Source: Ailanthus altissimus (Eukaryota; Streptophyta; Magnoliopsida; Sapindales; Simaroubaceae). From it: 64,000 bases of DNA. Below the pieces are notes generated by a model. The model saw only the letters and a program-made list of their open reading frames with translations, did no database searches and had not been told where the DNA came from. This document shows, in pieces, positions 1 through 14,539 of the stretch. Every line of letters begins with the position of its first letter. The first letter of the stretch is position 1. The position numbers and the translations under genes were made by a program. The stretch lies in contig OX327699.1 in NCBI GenBank assembly GCA_946807835.1, positions 21,068,014 through 21,132,013 of the forward strand, written 5' to 3'.

Positions 1-390
1 ATCATGCGACCATGGAGAAGAGTCTTTAACTTTTAAGTACAAGAAAAAGGTTGAAGCTCCAGTAAAATTTCGAGAAAAGATACGGCACTAATATGTGTTC
101 GGCTCACAACGGAAACGGACCCACACGTTTGAGAAACAAAAGCCCCACGTGAGAGTTATGAATGTGGAATTTGGTACGCTCGAAGGTCAAAATTTTGACC
201 AAAACTCTTCCCCAAGAAAATGCGAAAAGGCGAAAGCCCGCTCCCATGTAGCGACAACTCCAGCCAATATGCTACGAATCTTCTGTTTCTCACTTTGCAT
301 GGCATATAAACGAGCACGAGCAGTTACCACACCTACAATGTTCAACCACAACTTTAACCTTAGCCTTCAATATTCCAATTGCCGGTAACA
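1..390 (+). promoter_or_regulatory. Upstream region and 5' leader of the UPF0114 gene
   Basis: This stretch holds no convincing gene. A TATA-box-like TATAAA lies at 305-310, about 80 bases before the ATG at 391, which is a usual distance for a plant promoter with a short leader. The ATG is in a good plant context (AACAATGGC). An open frame at 95-388 has no recognisable protein features and is taken as chance. The assignment as promoter is inference from position. Confidence 0.45.
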
Positions 391-1677
391 ATGGCAACCA
401 CGAGATTGTTGCGCACTTCTAAACCGTCTGGTTATGTAATTTCTTCTTCCGCTTCTTCATCCGCATCGGCAAAAACTGTGAGGTGTTTAAGTAGCGCAGG
501 GTTTAACAGAGAGAAGAAAGTATGTGGGAATGGAGATCAGAGGAAATCAGCAGTGCCCATCAAGGCATCGGTGGCCACATCTAATAATCTGATGATCACA
601 GCCAAACCGGAGGTTGATCGAGGAATTGATCTTTCCTCTCTGCTGGCGAATGTTACCGGTGCTGTGCTTAAGGTGTTAAGGTCAGTTGTGAGACGAAGGC
701 CTCAGAAGTTACAGATCCAGAGGTTCACTGAAAGGGTATGCCCACCTCTCTGTTTGACAAACTGTGTTAGGCTTCTTTTGTATATTCTTGGCAGACGATA
801 ACAGCATGGCTCTCTTGGTAAACATGGTTCTGAAAAAAAGATTAACCTGCTGAACTTGTAATCTTGCAGGTTATAATAGATTGTCGATTCTTTACATTCT
901 TTGCTGTTGCGGGATCCTTATTTGGCTCAATATTGTGTTTTGCAGAGGTGAATGTTTTTTTCCCCCCCATAATTTTCAGTAATTGATAAACAAGACACGA
1001 CATAAATATATTTACGGTAATGACATAGATTATTACTGCAGGGTTGCTTTCTTCTTTTAAAGTCATATATCCAGTTCTTTAATACGTTATCCCAAAAGGC
1101 AGATCAAGCACACATAATGCATCTACTGATAGAGGCCATAGGTACTCTCTGTCTTTCTCTTTCATTTTAAATATTAATAGTTTTATTCCTTAATGTGATG
1201 TAGTAATACTAAATGGAACTAATAATTCAATCTGTTATGCAGACATGTTTCTGGTTGGAACCGCCCTGTTTATTTTTGGGGTAGGATTATATGCCATGTT
1301 TGTGGGATCAAAGAATATAACAGAGAAAGGTCCACGGCTTGGAGGGTCAAATTTATTTGGGCTCTTCTATTCGAAGGTAACATCAGAAAAAATGTATACA
1401 TTTTCCCAGAATCAAGCATTGGATTTTTCTACGAAATAATAATAATCTATGCTTTCAGACTCTTCCGAAATGGGTGGAAACAGAGTCAGTTTCGCAAGCT
1501 AAATCAAAAATTGGGCATGCTGTGCTGATGATACTTCAGGTGGGAGTGTTGGAAAAGTTCAAAAGTGTACCTCTAGTTACTAGTTTGGATCTTGTTTGTT
1601 TTGCTGGAGCAGTACTTGTCTCCTCAGCTTGTATATTCCTTCTCTCCAGGCTTTCTGTTGGCGGCAGCACTAGGTAG
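391..1677 (+). CDS. UPF0114 family membrane protein, plastid-targeted
   Basis: Five exons join in one frame: 391-735, 870-947, 1042-1141, 1243-1376 and 1459-1677, all with GT/AG borders, giving about 291 residues. The first exon encodes a Ser/Ala-rich, basic leader of about 75 residues without acidic start, typical of a chloroplast transit peptide. The rest matches my knowledge of the plant UPF0114 (YqhA-like) family. There is a hydrophobic helix in exon 2 (FFAVAGSLFGSILCF), another in exon 4 (FLVGTALFIFGVGLYAMFVG), and a last one near the C-terminus (VCFAGAVLVSSACIFLLS). The intervening motif 'LPKWVE' and the following 'KSKIGHAVLMILQVG' are family-typical. The biochemical role of the family is unknown. 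The ATG at 391 was preferred over the in-frame one at 379 because of its better context; either would work. It probably sits in a plastid envelope or thylakoid membrane (inference). Confidence 0.85.
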
Positions 1678-2729
1678 CCCAGGGATATCCTTCACTCAAT
1701 GTCTAATATTTGTTTATTTTCTGCTTCAAACAGATCAAGATGGAAAGTATTCTCATAGTCATAGGTTCTTTATTTTTAATTGTTATATAATTCCACATTA
1801 CATATTGCTCGATATCGAAGATAATGGAAAAGTTACCATATTTTCGGGCGAGAGTTGAATGCCAGGGTCCAGGGATAAGGACGTGTCTCACGCCTATCCC
1901 AGGTTACTAGCCAAGCATAATTTCACTTCTGAAAATTTCAAATACCATATCAAGATTCATTTTTGCAAAAAGACTCTTTTTCTTGCATATAATATTGTAA
2001 TGCAATTTCTTTTAAAAAAAATTTATAATGAAATTACAACCTCGTTAGCAAGCAAAAGATCATGGATGCTTTAGAGAAGGAGAAACCGGCATCTCGAATT
2101 TAACAAAATTGTACTCTGGATCACAAACTGAAGAAATTTCGTCAATAACCAAATGAGAAAGAGTGAGTAAGAGGTTATCCATTAACAGTGGCGCAAACAA
2201 TAAGGGCAAATCGCTTTGATATGAAACTTCTTTATTTGTTCCAAATTAAACCCCTGGGGCTTACTTGATAGACTTGTCTTTCTAGGAAACCATGTTCTCT
2301 AATCTAACAGGTTGTTCATACTACCACTGTTCACACATCCTGTTGATTCAGATTTAAAATTAAACCATCCAGCAGGTTTTGTAAATTGTAGTTAGCATAT
2401 AACATATACTAATGGCTTTGGTACTTATTCATTAAATTAGAAAATTACTGTATTTGATGATGATCCGAAGGGTAGCAATCACAAGGTTAGCATTCTTCAA
2501 CAACAGTGAAAATAGAATAGGCAAGTCTCTAAACAACAATTACATTATATTCTTTAAAATGATACAATAAGAATTCTATTAAACATAATTTCAATTAGAG
2601 ATGCCCATCAAATTGTCCAATAAATCAAATTATGGGAAAAATTGCTGAAGCAAAAAATAATTACAACAGGCTGATGCAGATTTTTACTCCGAGAAAGTAC
2701 TACCGATAGTACAAGATATATTTTGCTTT
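1678..2729. other. Intergenic, convergent 3' ends
   Basis: This is the region between the stop codons of the convergent UPF0114 and SEC3A genes. It should hold both 3' untranslated regions. AT-rich tracts are present but no further gene, repeat or RNA gene was recognised. Confidence 0.6.
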
Positions 2730-5700
2730 TTACATGGAAGCTAAAAGATCTCTCATCTCTGCCACAGACGGAATGGTCTCGTTGGGGTAAACCTTGGCAA
2801 CAAGTTGTGCAAAACTGTCATACTTGTCTAGAAACTCTTTCTGTCAAATTAAAGGAAAAAAAAACAATTTTCAAGAATGTGAATTTTCAGACTCTCATTA
2901 GCTTAAACAAATTTTAAAACTCGAACCCAAAGGAAGAAGTCAGAATTATTTTATATCCATTTAAGGCAGCCAAAAGACTCAGCTACAATTACCAAGGCCC
3001 AAACACCATTTTTAATTTTTCCCAGAAAAGTAGTAATCTTACCTTGCATTTATCCCATAGAGAAGGCAAAAGTTCCTCTGAAGTTAGGTTCTTCTGCAGC
3101 TTCTTGTACATTGCAGCAATGGATTTATCGACCTGCATTGGAGAAATTGAAATACTCTTATTAGTGTCTGGTACTAAGAACAAGATATTACGGATAACTT
3201 TAATGACTTACCCCAGATAAACTGGCTTTTAACATCTTCCGCAGATCCATTTTTGACAATCCAAGCTGGAAAGGGATCTGAAATTTGACATAAACCAAAA
3301 CATTCAGCTACACTGTTTACAAATATAAAACTTCATTTGTCAGCAAAACCATGATTAGGCACCGATGTCAAGGTCAGAATTACAGGAGTCATTTGACAAC
3401 ATATGGTATTTATCAACACAATACTCACAAAAATAAAATAAAAATAAAAAAGGGGGCTTTTTTTGGCACACCTAATTTTGAAAATCCTACATTCCAACAG
3501 TATAGTCTCATGCTAAGCCAGAAATGCATTTAGATGTAGGCAAATCCAGGAATGTGATACACTATTATGGATTTACTATAAAACAAGGAGTGCAATAGTC
3601 CAGAGACTTGAGACAGCTCTCCAAATCCATCTCGGCACACACTCTTTAAGGCTTAAGCCTAGAGTTTATGAAAATTAAGATTCTCACACTGTAAGTTACA
3701 GTCTACAGACAAACAAAAATGTCACATTTTGACATGGAAAGAAGATGTAGAACAATGCAGCAGAAATCCAGAGAAAAGAATATGACTAAAGGCTGCACAA
3801 TGATAATTCTATTTATATTGATTTTACTAAAATAGCTAAACTGTAGCGTGATAGAATCTTTACCAAACGGAATTTAATCCGCTCCAAGAAGATGTCCAAT
3901 GGAGATTGCAATTATTGATACAATATGATATATGATCGACAATTCACTAACCTCTTCTGGTGTGATTGTATACATCAAATCCTCAATCTTTCTAGCAAAC
4001 TGGAAAAGCCGTTCAAATTGCTGTAAAGGACAAATTTAGTTAGGACTTGCGACATTGATATAAAATTCAGAGATTGTATCATAAAATGGAAAAGCTAATC
4101 AAGCTTTCACAATTTTCAATAGCTTCCACAAAATGCTATTATAGAAATGGGGAAAGAGAGAGGGAGAAAGACTGCTTACATAATATATAATCATGCTGAT
4201 ATGACGTGTACAAGCCTGTTCATAAGCTTCACTAGCTTGGTGATAAAATTTGGCTAAAGTTGGCACAACATTGGCTAGGTCATACAAGCTGCATGGAGTT
4301 GCCTCTCATCAGCAGAATGAACACAGTAATGTTTTTATTTGAAAAAATAAAACCAATTTTCGTACTGCTTTTTTGGAAATCCGCAAGAAAATCAATTTCA
4401 TATCCATGAAAAAGTGCTAAAAGGGGGTTGGGGTGAGAGTACCTGTTCTGAAATGCTGCATAGTTCTCTAAAAGAAAAATATCAGCATATTTTGGATCTG
4501 TTTGTGCAATTTTCTCCAAAGTCACAAACATTATGCTAACCTGTGAAACAATATTTAGAATGTATGTTTATAACCTCAATGAAGTCAACAATGTAAATAA
4601 CATATCTACAAAGGATTCTCCATAATTCCAACCAAAGTACTTGAATATGAACTCTTTCTGTGATCAACAGTTGGCTATAAGAGATGTCAGCATTAAAGCA
4701 ACCCAGAGGACACCTACTTTTTAAGTTAATGGGGCTAGCTCTTAATATCATTGAAGAACCTCAAATCTGGGACATTTCTCAGGGGAAGTTAATATGCAAG
4801 TTATAATAACAGAATAATAGCAAGATATAAAATGAATTACAAAAATATTTCCATTCAATTAAATGCAATTACAGATTCTTTTTACTGGAAAAACATAACT
4901 TCTTACCAAAGCAGTCACTGCCACAAGCTTTTATCTCCCAAAGGTTCTATTAAATACGTCAAGAAGCCAAAATCATACTCAAGTATGTCAACACTCCATT
5001 TAGTTCTAAATGCTTTATCCTTTGTAGACTTGCACACACAATCTCAACCATAATATGACTTACGAGGTTAACGGGTTACCTGGTCTACGGCTATGGTTTC
5101 AGGTGACAGAATGCACTTGAACATTTTCCTATACCTTTACTTATTACACTCTTGTTTGACCATTATCACTAATTGACTTGGTGATAAATACAATTTACTA
5201 CATGATTGAATTAAATTATATTGACAGTCACTGAACCACCCAGTGCTCAGGGGAAAAAAAGACTACTGTACTTAACCGTAACTTTGTCTGAACTACTGAA
5301 CTGCATCATCCTACTTACCAAGGCAATATAGTCACACCACACTGAAAAAGAACTAGGACACTCATCAAATAAATAACTAAAAATGTGCATTAAAAGATGT
5401 ACTCACAAATTTTGTGTATGCCTGATCAACCAAGTCCCTAGATTGTCCCTGAATATACTGCTCCATCCGGGTTGCAAGAGTTGAAAATCTAAGCATAAGT
5501 AACGACATAAATATAATGTTAAACCAGAAATTGAATCAAAGAACATATTACACATCACAAAAGCACAGAAGAAGAAGACTTATTAAAATAGTAGATTTAC
5601 TGAAAAATAAAACTAGAAATAAAATAATCCTCAAAATATAAAGCCAAAAAGATGCAACACATTAAACTACTTCTAATGTTTGCATATAGAAAATCTTAAC

Positions 5701-8700
5701 ATGCTTTTAGGAGCAATCCAAAAACTAGTTACCCTCTGCGGCGTGAGCACTGTAGTCACCTTTCCTTTTTCCTTTCTCTTTCATTCATTCATTTATTTAT
5801 ATCTTTATCAAACTGCACCAGAAAACATTGTTCCACTGCCAATATATTTACATTCCCAGAGATGCAGCGCACTGAGTCCAATATTCATTTACACAATTAA
5901 TTGACCTATAATTCATCAGGTTCATATGCATCCCCCGCAGCACAAACATTCTTCAATAAAACCAATATCGCAATGGCCAGCCAACTATCTCATTACCTAC
6001 ATGACCCATGTTTGCATATACATAACCAAAGGCTTATAAGATCCAGATTACCTTGGGATGTATGATAAGACACCCATCTGCCGTACATTACGCTCATTTC
6101 TTTCGATTTGGTGACAAGCTTCATCAACAAACTGCACAATTCATGAACTAAATTAGTTAGCACCAAAACATATCATTATGTAGATAGCGACTACATTTTT
6201 CTGCTAATAGCAAAAACATACACGACTGAACTGCATAGATATTCTTGACTCAAGGTCACCAAGCAACAGACGCACAAATCCAGCTGCATCAGCTTTCTGA
6301 CCAGAGAGATAGCGCTCCGTAATCCCATGCATTGATATGCAGCGTAAAGGATCAATTTTGTACGCCCAATCCACCACAGCATAAAAGTCTTCCTAGAATT
6401 CAAAGAATAAAGTTGGCACCTTCTGCTAGTGAAAACAGGAACTATCAAAGTAACATGGGAAATTCAACAGCGAAACACTGCTATTGCCAAGCAACAAAGC
6501 AAAAACTGCAACAAAAAAGTCCATATTCTAAGATGTGCTCACATTCCAACAATCATGGAAACCCTTTTAATTGGAATATAGCATGGAAGAGAAACTACAA
6601 GCACTTAAACCATAGGAAACATATTCTGCACAAATTACCTGGATGCCATTGAGCAACTCCTGAAGAGATTCATTTAACGCTGCGAGACCTGCAGGAATTT
6701 TACCTAAAAACTGAAGAATCTTACTGAATTGTCTCAAAATGAGATTTATCTACAAGAAGCAGAAATCTGTGACATACATTGCTGACAAAAATAAATTTTA
6801 AAAAAATTTACCTGGTTTGCTCTCGTTCTCATCTATGTCCATAATGCCCAAGTCATCATCATTGGCATCATCATCGTAGGATCCACTTTTAGTACCATTA
6901 GCAACACTTCCTGGGGGAACAAGTGCAGGAACCTCAAAGCACATAAAGTGTGCAAAGAAAGAACTCTGCAATTTGAGCCATGGAGAATAAAACTTCTAAT
7001 ATGAATGGTGATAACATTTACCCTAGAATAAGAGAATATGAATAAGATTTTAACCTCATCCACAAGGAGTGGAATAAAAATTGTAAGCATTTTGGCATAT
7101 GCGTCAGAAACTGAAGAAGTGTCTGCATTTCCACCTTGACTGGAACCTGAGGAACCTTCAAGCCAAACGGATGGATTTCTTGATGCTTTTGTGCCCGCAC
7201 GAAGCTCATTCGCAAATTCACGAGCCTGTTGATGTATAAATTAACCTTTTAGCCATGAGTTTAAACTTACAAACAGCTTTACTGGTGAGAGATTTTAGAC
7301 TAAAATAAGACCAAAGTTTTAAGAGATTTTCTTTACTTGCTAGTGCAGATGAAAATATAATCTGCCCCCTATCCTACTTAGTACCAAGACAAAATTAATC
7401 ATCATAAAGCAAATAAAGAGAGATTATATCGGCGAGTGTTTTCTGGTATAATTAACCGTGTTAGATAATTAGAGATAGATAAGTGCTAAGTTAAGATATG
7501 CAAACCAGAGTTTACTTTTGATTGGCAGAAGGATGGAGGGAGGGGGTATTCCATCCAGCGTTCAGCTTCTAAAAAGTTAAATTTCCCAAGAATTTATATC
7601 AGTCATCAAAGAGAAACATCAAATTCATTAATATGTGGAACCATATTCATCCCTAGACATATTGTTCTAGTATTTATAGGGGTTTTCAGGGGTACATAGA
7701 TGGGCATACGAAGAATATGGGAGTTATTGGAGGCATCACTCATGATACTGGCATATTGTTGCTATGTTTCTTAGTGAAGATGCTAGAGTCCATCTGGCAA
7801 TGCTTTTGGTTGTTGGCCATGGATTAATTTACACCAAGTCCAAACTAGAAGAAAAATGTTCGATAATTCTCTGGTAACAGAGTCTGATAAATAGAAATCT
7901 CTCACCATTCACAGAAGGCTAATTGGATGAATTGCAGTGCACAGATCATTTCAAATAATGTTGCAACTACTAACTTAGTGTTCTTGGTATTGCAACCCAG
8001 AACCAAAATTGAGATAAATATGAACAAGGAATATGAGAATCAAGCAGTACATGGTTAGCTCCAAACAAGTACATGTCATTCAACATATAATGAGGAAATT
8101 AATCAAGATATTGACAGGAAACTTTTTGCTGACTAACCTCCCGGCGAAGAAGCAAGTTCAGGGAGCTACAATAAGCTTTTCTCAAAGGAACCAAGCATTT
8201 CTTATCAAGACTCTGAAAATGGGAAGGGAAAATGGTCAAAAAGGAAACTAGTAAAACAGATTATCGCAAGTGCACATGCAGAGACACACAACACAACTGG
8301 TGCAATCACTACATAATTTTACCTTTAGATGTTGCAGAAGACGAGCATATGTCCTGCATTTATACCGCAAGTCAGCATGATCAGGCCTCTTCAATTGTCC
8401 TCGCTGTTTGAATCAGACAAGAAAGTCAGAAATCTGAATCCTAGAAACGGCAATTTTTAGTAAAAAACATGAAACTGGAAAGAGACCTGAGAAAAGTAAC
8501 TTTTGTCACTTATCATGAAATCCACCAAACTAGCAAAATAGTTCCTTAAGAACTCAGAAGCTCTCCTAACAAATGTGGTCTTCAATTTTTCAAGTTCTGC
8601 ACGTTTCTCTCTGACCTGTAGGCATTAACTAGTGCTTTTAGAAATAGATAAGTTTGTAGAATTAGTATAAACCAAAAACTTCCAGAAAGATTCGTTAATC

Positions 8701-8878
8701 AAGCAAAAAGAGCTCTTCAATAGTTATTATTAGGTTTACACTGGAAGAAAATTAGAATAAGAACATGAAGTTAAACAGCTGGCCAATCAGGTTTGCCCTT
8801 AAGTTCCACAGCTCATACAGCTATTGTGGCAGCTGTAATAAAAAGGTTGTCAAGATAGAGGCTATCTATGGAGTCCTT

Positions 8879-8917
<39 letters not shown>

Positions 8918-11900
8918 AAGGAAAAATGAGACATTTGGAATTCCTGAAGAAACGAGTTCAAAGAAAAAAACCAAAGCTAGAGATAATATATTGAGAGGAA
9001 TAGGTGTTAACAAATACAAGAAATGATCTGCTTCCAGTATTAACCAATCCATAGATTACAAAAATAAAATAGAACAAAAACTCCAGGCAGTTCTCGATCA
9101 CTTACTAAGAAGTACAATCTGATAATACATAAAAAAATATTTTGACGAGATCGCTTATCAACAAGATTTTCATAAGAAAAGACAAACAGGAGAAGCAGAA
9201 AACATACAGCTCGCATGTTTGCATACACAGGATCCATGTTAGGTACTTCAAGACCACGTATAGCACCGGTCAACCACTCACATGCCTCAATGTTTTGAAG
9301 CATTTGTGACTCATCAAATGAACCTCCAGTTAAACATGCTGCATACTATAGCAGACAACACTTCGTTAAGGAATATATGGAAACTTAGATACATTGCCTC
9401 ATTGATTGCTTATTTTATGTTCAAAATGGAAGTGGCGGATACAATACCTCTGAAGGGACACGCAATCGTTCAAGAAGCCTATCTAGCTCCTCAATAAGTG
9501 ATTTGTTATTTACAGATTGCATCTCCAATTTGTTATTGCGGGTTTCTATCTGGATTACAAGCAGACATCAAACGTCAGGTGCTGAACTTAAAATATGCAT
9601 AATATCCAGAACAATCTTCCACCACTTCTGAGAACAAAAATCTTTACTACCATATAAAGAGAACAAACCACATGGATAGATGTCAATTGACACTATATCC
9701 TTCAACTTTTACTCTGATCAAGAATATTACGGAGACTCTATAAAATTCACCAATAACTGCAAATGTTGACTGTCTGAGATAAGATAGACAGAAATGTGAT
9801 TTAAGTCACTTGAGCTCACTGCAATATTGGTAACACACCAAAACATGATTAATGTGGTGACTAGAACTCTCTATTTTTAGGAACACCTTAACAAAGAATA
9901 ACAAACATCTTAAACACGATCAGCAGAGGCAGGTACTTGACAAAGGTCAAGTTGCTTTTTCCAACATAATACAATTACATAATCAAAGAAGTTTCTTGGA
10001 AACAAAAGAAAATGTGAACTAATTTTAACCCAAACAAATACACACAAAGTGATGAACCAGAATACAAGAATGATTTACTTTCAATTTGCATAGAGGTTTT
10101 ATTTGCAGGGAGAAAGCAAGTATCTCTGAATTGTTTACGGCTATTTTTGTGCTTGATTGGTTGTATGATAGAATAAAGAATATTCATTTTACAGAAGCAC
10201 AGAAATTAGAGGCACAACTGAGAATGGGGCAGCATGATTACCACAGAACCCTACAAAATCACAAATTAGTACAGACAGGCCCCTACCGACTGAATGTCTT
10301 CTCTCATATGCCTAAGCTTTACATTGAAGATGCCTAACCATTCATCCATGTCATCAACACAATTTGTTGCCGCCTCAAGCCCTTGTAGTACCTGCAAGAC
10401 CAACAAATCAACAATTAAGTGGCAAATATATTTGTCACTGGAAGGGTCTCCAAGAAGTGAAAAGGTAACAACCATAAACAATGTCTCTAACTGATACCTA
10501 GTCAGAAGTGAAACACTAAGAAAGCAATTCACTAGAAACAGGAAGGCCAACAATTGTATAAAATTGTAGTTGCTAGACAAGTTAAATGCCCAAACAAACT
10601 ACTGGATAGAGGAGGATAATTGACTCAAAATATCTTGCACATATAAAGTTCTAGGCAATGTTATAATGTAACAACAATAACTAACCTTCCTCAGCAAAAA
10701 AATATATATATATAATCACACACCACCGCTGGCATTCTCGAGCATGGGGGACCAAGCCCCCTTGGCCCCATAAGAATTCAATGACAGGCCGTATTTGTAT
10801 ACATTTATCCCTTAAATATCCTGCTTTTCATTTTGCCCCCCACCAAAAGTTATTGTTTTCTACACTATTGCCGTCAAAAACCACAAGTCTAGATCTGCCT
10901 CCAATTGTGGCCCATGGCACCATAAATTAAGGAATTAAGGCTATATTTGGTTGTATGAACCCTTAAGATACCTTGTTTTACATTCCCCCTCCCCAACCTC
11001 ACCCCACAAAAAAAAGAAAACAAGTTACTTTCTTCTACTGTTCTACATAATAGCCCACTCAAACCATAAGTCTAGATCCACCAATCCTGGTGGCTCAATG
11101 CACCATTTCTAACGCATCTTCCTTGATTTCCCTCTAATTCAAATTTCTAAAGCTGTAAATCAAAAGGAAATACCTCATCTACCAATGGTTCGCTTTCCAA
11201 AATGGCATGGACATTTGCTGCTTCCAAAGCAAGAAGTTCTCGCTTCAACCTTTCAGAAAATGCCTCTGCTTCACCAATACCCATGACATAACTGCAAAAT
11301 ATATTATGCTCAGAAACATCAAAACTGGTCCAAAGTAAATTTAAATATAAGCAACGAAAGAATGGTGCAAGAAGGCAGGTTCAGTCTCAGTACTAAACCA
11401 GATTAAGAAAACAAAACTATTGAAAAGGGTTCAGTAATACATTGCAAGTGCTCACTTTGTTTTCCAGATTGCTTGCAAATATTCACATTTTATAAGGAAA
11501 CCTCTCTCAAGATATTTTTGCAGATATATTTGATACCCAGAAGCCCTCAACATTTCTATGTTCACTGAGTTGTAATAACAGTTGCAAACTGCTCCCACTA
11601 TTATTACTTTGTTAAAACAACATCTCAACCTGACTTGAGAGACTCTAAACAAATAAAGGGAGAAACACTTACGTGCCAAGAAGAGCTTCCATGTCTTCTT
11701 CCTCCGCTTGTGAGACAAGTTCTCTTTCAACAGTCACTTTCAAATCACTTTCTGTCACAGAAGCTGCAACAGGTCCATCTTGCTGACTTTTTTGAGTGGT
11801 AACTGTAGGTTTATTTTCCTGTACCCAATTTGAGAGTTAAAGTAGGAAAATATCAATCACAGATAATATTAAGTGACTTCTACAATCACACCACATCATC

Positions 11901-14539
11901 AAGAGTTTTAAACATTATACCAAGTGTGAGGCAAACCTTATTAACCCATTATTTCATTTAATTGTTTTAATATTTTATTAAGAAGAGATCAAGTGACAAA
12001 TAGGGCAACATAGCAAACCAACCACTAACCCAATATGGGGATAAAGCCAGGGAATTATTCAAAAGGAAACCATAGGCAACTGGAAATCCTTGCTAGTACA
12101 ACCCCTGGGCATTGCACTCCAAATCACCCTGAAATACCACATGAATCTGGCTTGGTTTCTTACATACAGAAGCTTTCAGTTGCTTTTAGAAGTAGCAGAT
12201 CCAGATTCACTGTTTTACAAAACTATGATAATTTGATCCAATACTCAAGAGTATCTAATACGAATTGAAGCCAGCCCCTGCAAATTACTAAAGACCACAA
12301 TAAAATAAAGCGCAGCCGCCAATCTCTGGGCGTTTAGCTAAAAATTCAAAGTCAAGTCAACTCTGTCATACTCTACTATTGAGGCAGATTTACCATATGC
12401 CAGGAGAGGAGTTATAAATCATCAAGTAGGCTGTTACCCCTTCTACTCTCTTTCCAGTTAAATGCAAACTATGAGTGAATTTATTCTTTCAACAAATATC
12501 ACAGTGGAAGATCTCTACGAATACATATTTTTAGCACTATCATAGCAATAATGAAAGTTTCTGAAATTTGCAGACAGATTCCTATAATAAACAGCTACAA
12601 AAATGTAGAAAGCCCCTTGATAAGATAAATCACATGCTCAGATAGAACTAGTAAATTTCCAAGGTAGAAGTGTATCAGATCATAATACACACCTTAGCCC
12701 AAAGAGCCATCTCCACAACATCTACACCAACAACTTTGGGAAGACGACCAAGCACATCTTTGCATATATTTAAAATGCAAAGCAAAAGGCGGTTCCTACA
12801 AGAAAATAAAAAAATAAAATATGTTTTAAAAAGATCAATAGCAATAAGAAATTTCCAGGCCAAAGAAAAAAGAAAATCACCTGTCATCAATGTTGCGCAT
12901 GGTCCACTGGGGTGGGGCAACAGTCTGGTTTCTAAGGTTATCAAATCCCTATAAGAAGTTCAGTCAGAAACTGAAGAAGAAAGGACCCTCTGAAGAGTAA
13001 AGAAAAACTTTTAACCTTTAATAAAGAGGGAGGAAAAAAGAACAATAATTACCAGGGTAAATGTACATCCACTAGGGTCATTAGTTATAACCTCCACTTT
13101 TGATAGATGCTTAAGCTTATAAATTTTTGCAGGCTGCAAAAAATTCAACAATACCAAAGCGATTTAAAAGTATAATCATAAGACATATATGATCTATGTA
13201 CTGTTCACTTATAGGAAGTTGATTTTTTGGGACAGGATGACATTTTATTTCACTTTGCATATGGATTTATATTTTTAAACTCATTCTCTCCATAATGCTC
13301 TACCTAGTGTCATCTAGTTCAGAAAGGAAACGTTAGCTCAGATATCTTATACCAAAATCCATCTTGGACATATGATAAGCCTAAAATGTTGGCATAGCCA
13401 ATGAGCTACACTAATCACCAAGCCAGCCCAAAGGCCAAGACGAGGTTGCCCACACCAGAAGTCAGAAATTTGTGAACACATTTTTTTGGCTATCAATAAA
13501 CCTAGGTTCATTTACCAAAAAGTGTTAAACATTTAACCAATATTCTCTGCTCAAAACAAATATAAATTTTTTTAACAAAAATACCTCAAGAACTCCTCCA
13601 GTGGAATATTTTAAAACTCGAAGAAAAGCTTTAGTCCGCTGACCCTTAGCTTTTGCTGCATGGGAAACATGTTGTTACTAGTGATGCGACACAAACAGTA
13701 TAACACTAAAAGATCTGAGGAACCAATTTACAATTTCATGAGTTAAGAAATAAAGGAAGCTATCAGATAAGAAACCACTTGAATAAGAAATCTCAGGCAC
13801 CATTGAGAAGCATCAGATATCACTATATGACCATCCAAAGTTCCCCTATCAAATTAAGCCTACTAACAGAGCAGTCCTGCTCCACACAAGAATCTACTAA
13901 AACCCAGAACGCCACAAACCACAGGGCAACAAGAGCAGTAAACAGAAATCGCTATACTCTCTAACCAATTTAAGAACTAAAATAATAACTTATAAATAAA
14001 AGAAAAATACACATCAAAATCCCAATCACCACACAGCAATCCATAGAATCTAGCAGCTACTTTGTTTGTTTTCATTGAAAATTTTAATGCACATCAAAGT
14101 AAACTTTTACTTCAACTATCCTGAATTTGAACTAAAAATACATAATTCACGTCATCATCAAAACATTAACTGTCACCATACATTTCATCATTCTCCAATC
14201 GTTGCAGTACAATCCAAAATAAAACCAAAAATTGGGGAGAATCATACAATCAGCTAACAAATATGAGGCAAGCAGTAACAGTCTAAGCACTAAACAATGC
14301 TAAACAATAATAGATCAGAACAACGAAATGAAATTGATTGGTAGAGAAGAAAATAAATGCGTACTGGAGAGAGCAAGAACCCTGGGCTTGGCCATATGGC
14401 GGCCCAATTTTCCAGATTTTCCCCACATCCCTCGGCTTTTCGCCACGCGAATCGACATCACGACCTTTTGCTTTGTGCCTTCGATGGCGGCCTCGCAGGC
14501 TCGGCGTAGCTCCTCGTCATCGGCGCTCGACTTTGCCAT
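2730..14539 (-). CDS. SEC3A: Exocyst complex component SEC3A
   Basis: SEC3 is a subunit of the exocyst, which tethers secretory vesicles to the plasma membrane and helps mark the landing site. I rebuilt 25 exons on the minus strand, all with GT/AG borders and continuous frame: 14539-14365, 13655-13585, 13133-13053, 12948-12881, 12795-12693, 11818-11673, 11291-11174, 10391-10287, 9549-9448, 9345-9208, 8615-8487, 8403-8323, 8212-8138, 7225-7055, 6965-6812, 6703-6639, 6392-6222, 6131-6052, 5488-5407, 4540-4443, 4288-4180, 4020-3952, 3277-3212, 3132-3043, 2840-2730. The total is 2658 bases, 885 residues, close to the length I recall for Arabidopsis SEC3A. Residues 1-166 form the N-terminal PIP2-binding PH-like region (start [18 protein letters not shown]). 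A short variable linker follows in exon 6, then the helical coiled-coil region, then the conserved Sec3 C-terminal domain ending near [12 protein letters not shown]. Exon 15 carries an acidic Asp-rich loop. No break was found, so it looks functional. Confidence 0.96.
8883..8912. repeat. (AT)n microsatellite in SEC3A intron
   Basis: An uninterrupted run of about 14-15 TA dinucleotides lies in the intron between SEC3A exons 10 and 11. It is a simple repeat, probably length-polymorphic. Confidence 0.9.
10796..11104. repeat. Degenerate ~180-bp tandem duplication in SEC3A intron
   Basis: Two diverged copies follow each other, about 10796-10922 and 10973-11104. Each runs from 'TGTAT..' through a C-rich stretch (ATTTTGCCCCCCACC versus ACATTCCCCCTCCCC), a shared 'TTTTCTAC/TTCTTCTAC' block and 'AAGTCTAGATC', to 'TGGC..CA..GCACC'. 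It lies in the SEC3A intron between exons 7 and 8 and is probably a remnant of an old insertion. The element family was not recognised. Confidence 0.5.

Noticed and set aside
95..388. 97-codon open frame upstream of the UPF0114 gene
   Set aside because: No recognisable protein features; it overlaps the expected promoter and leader.
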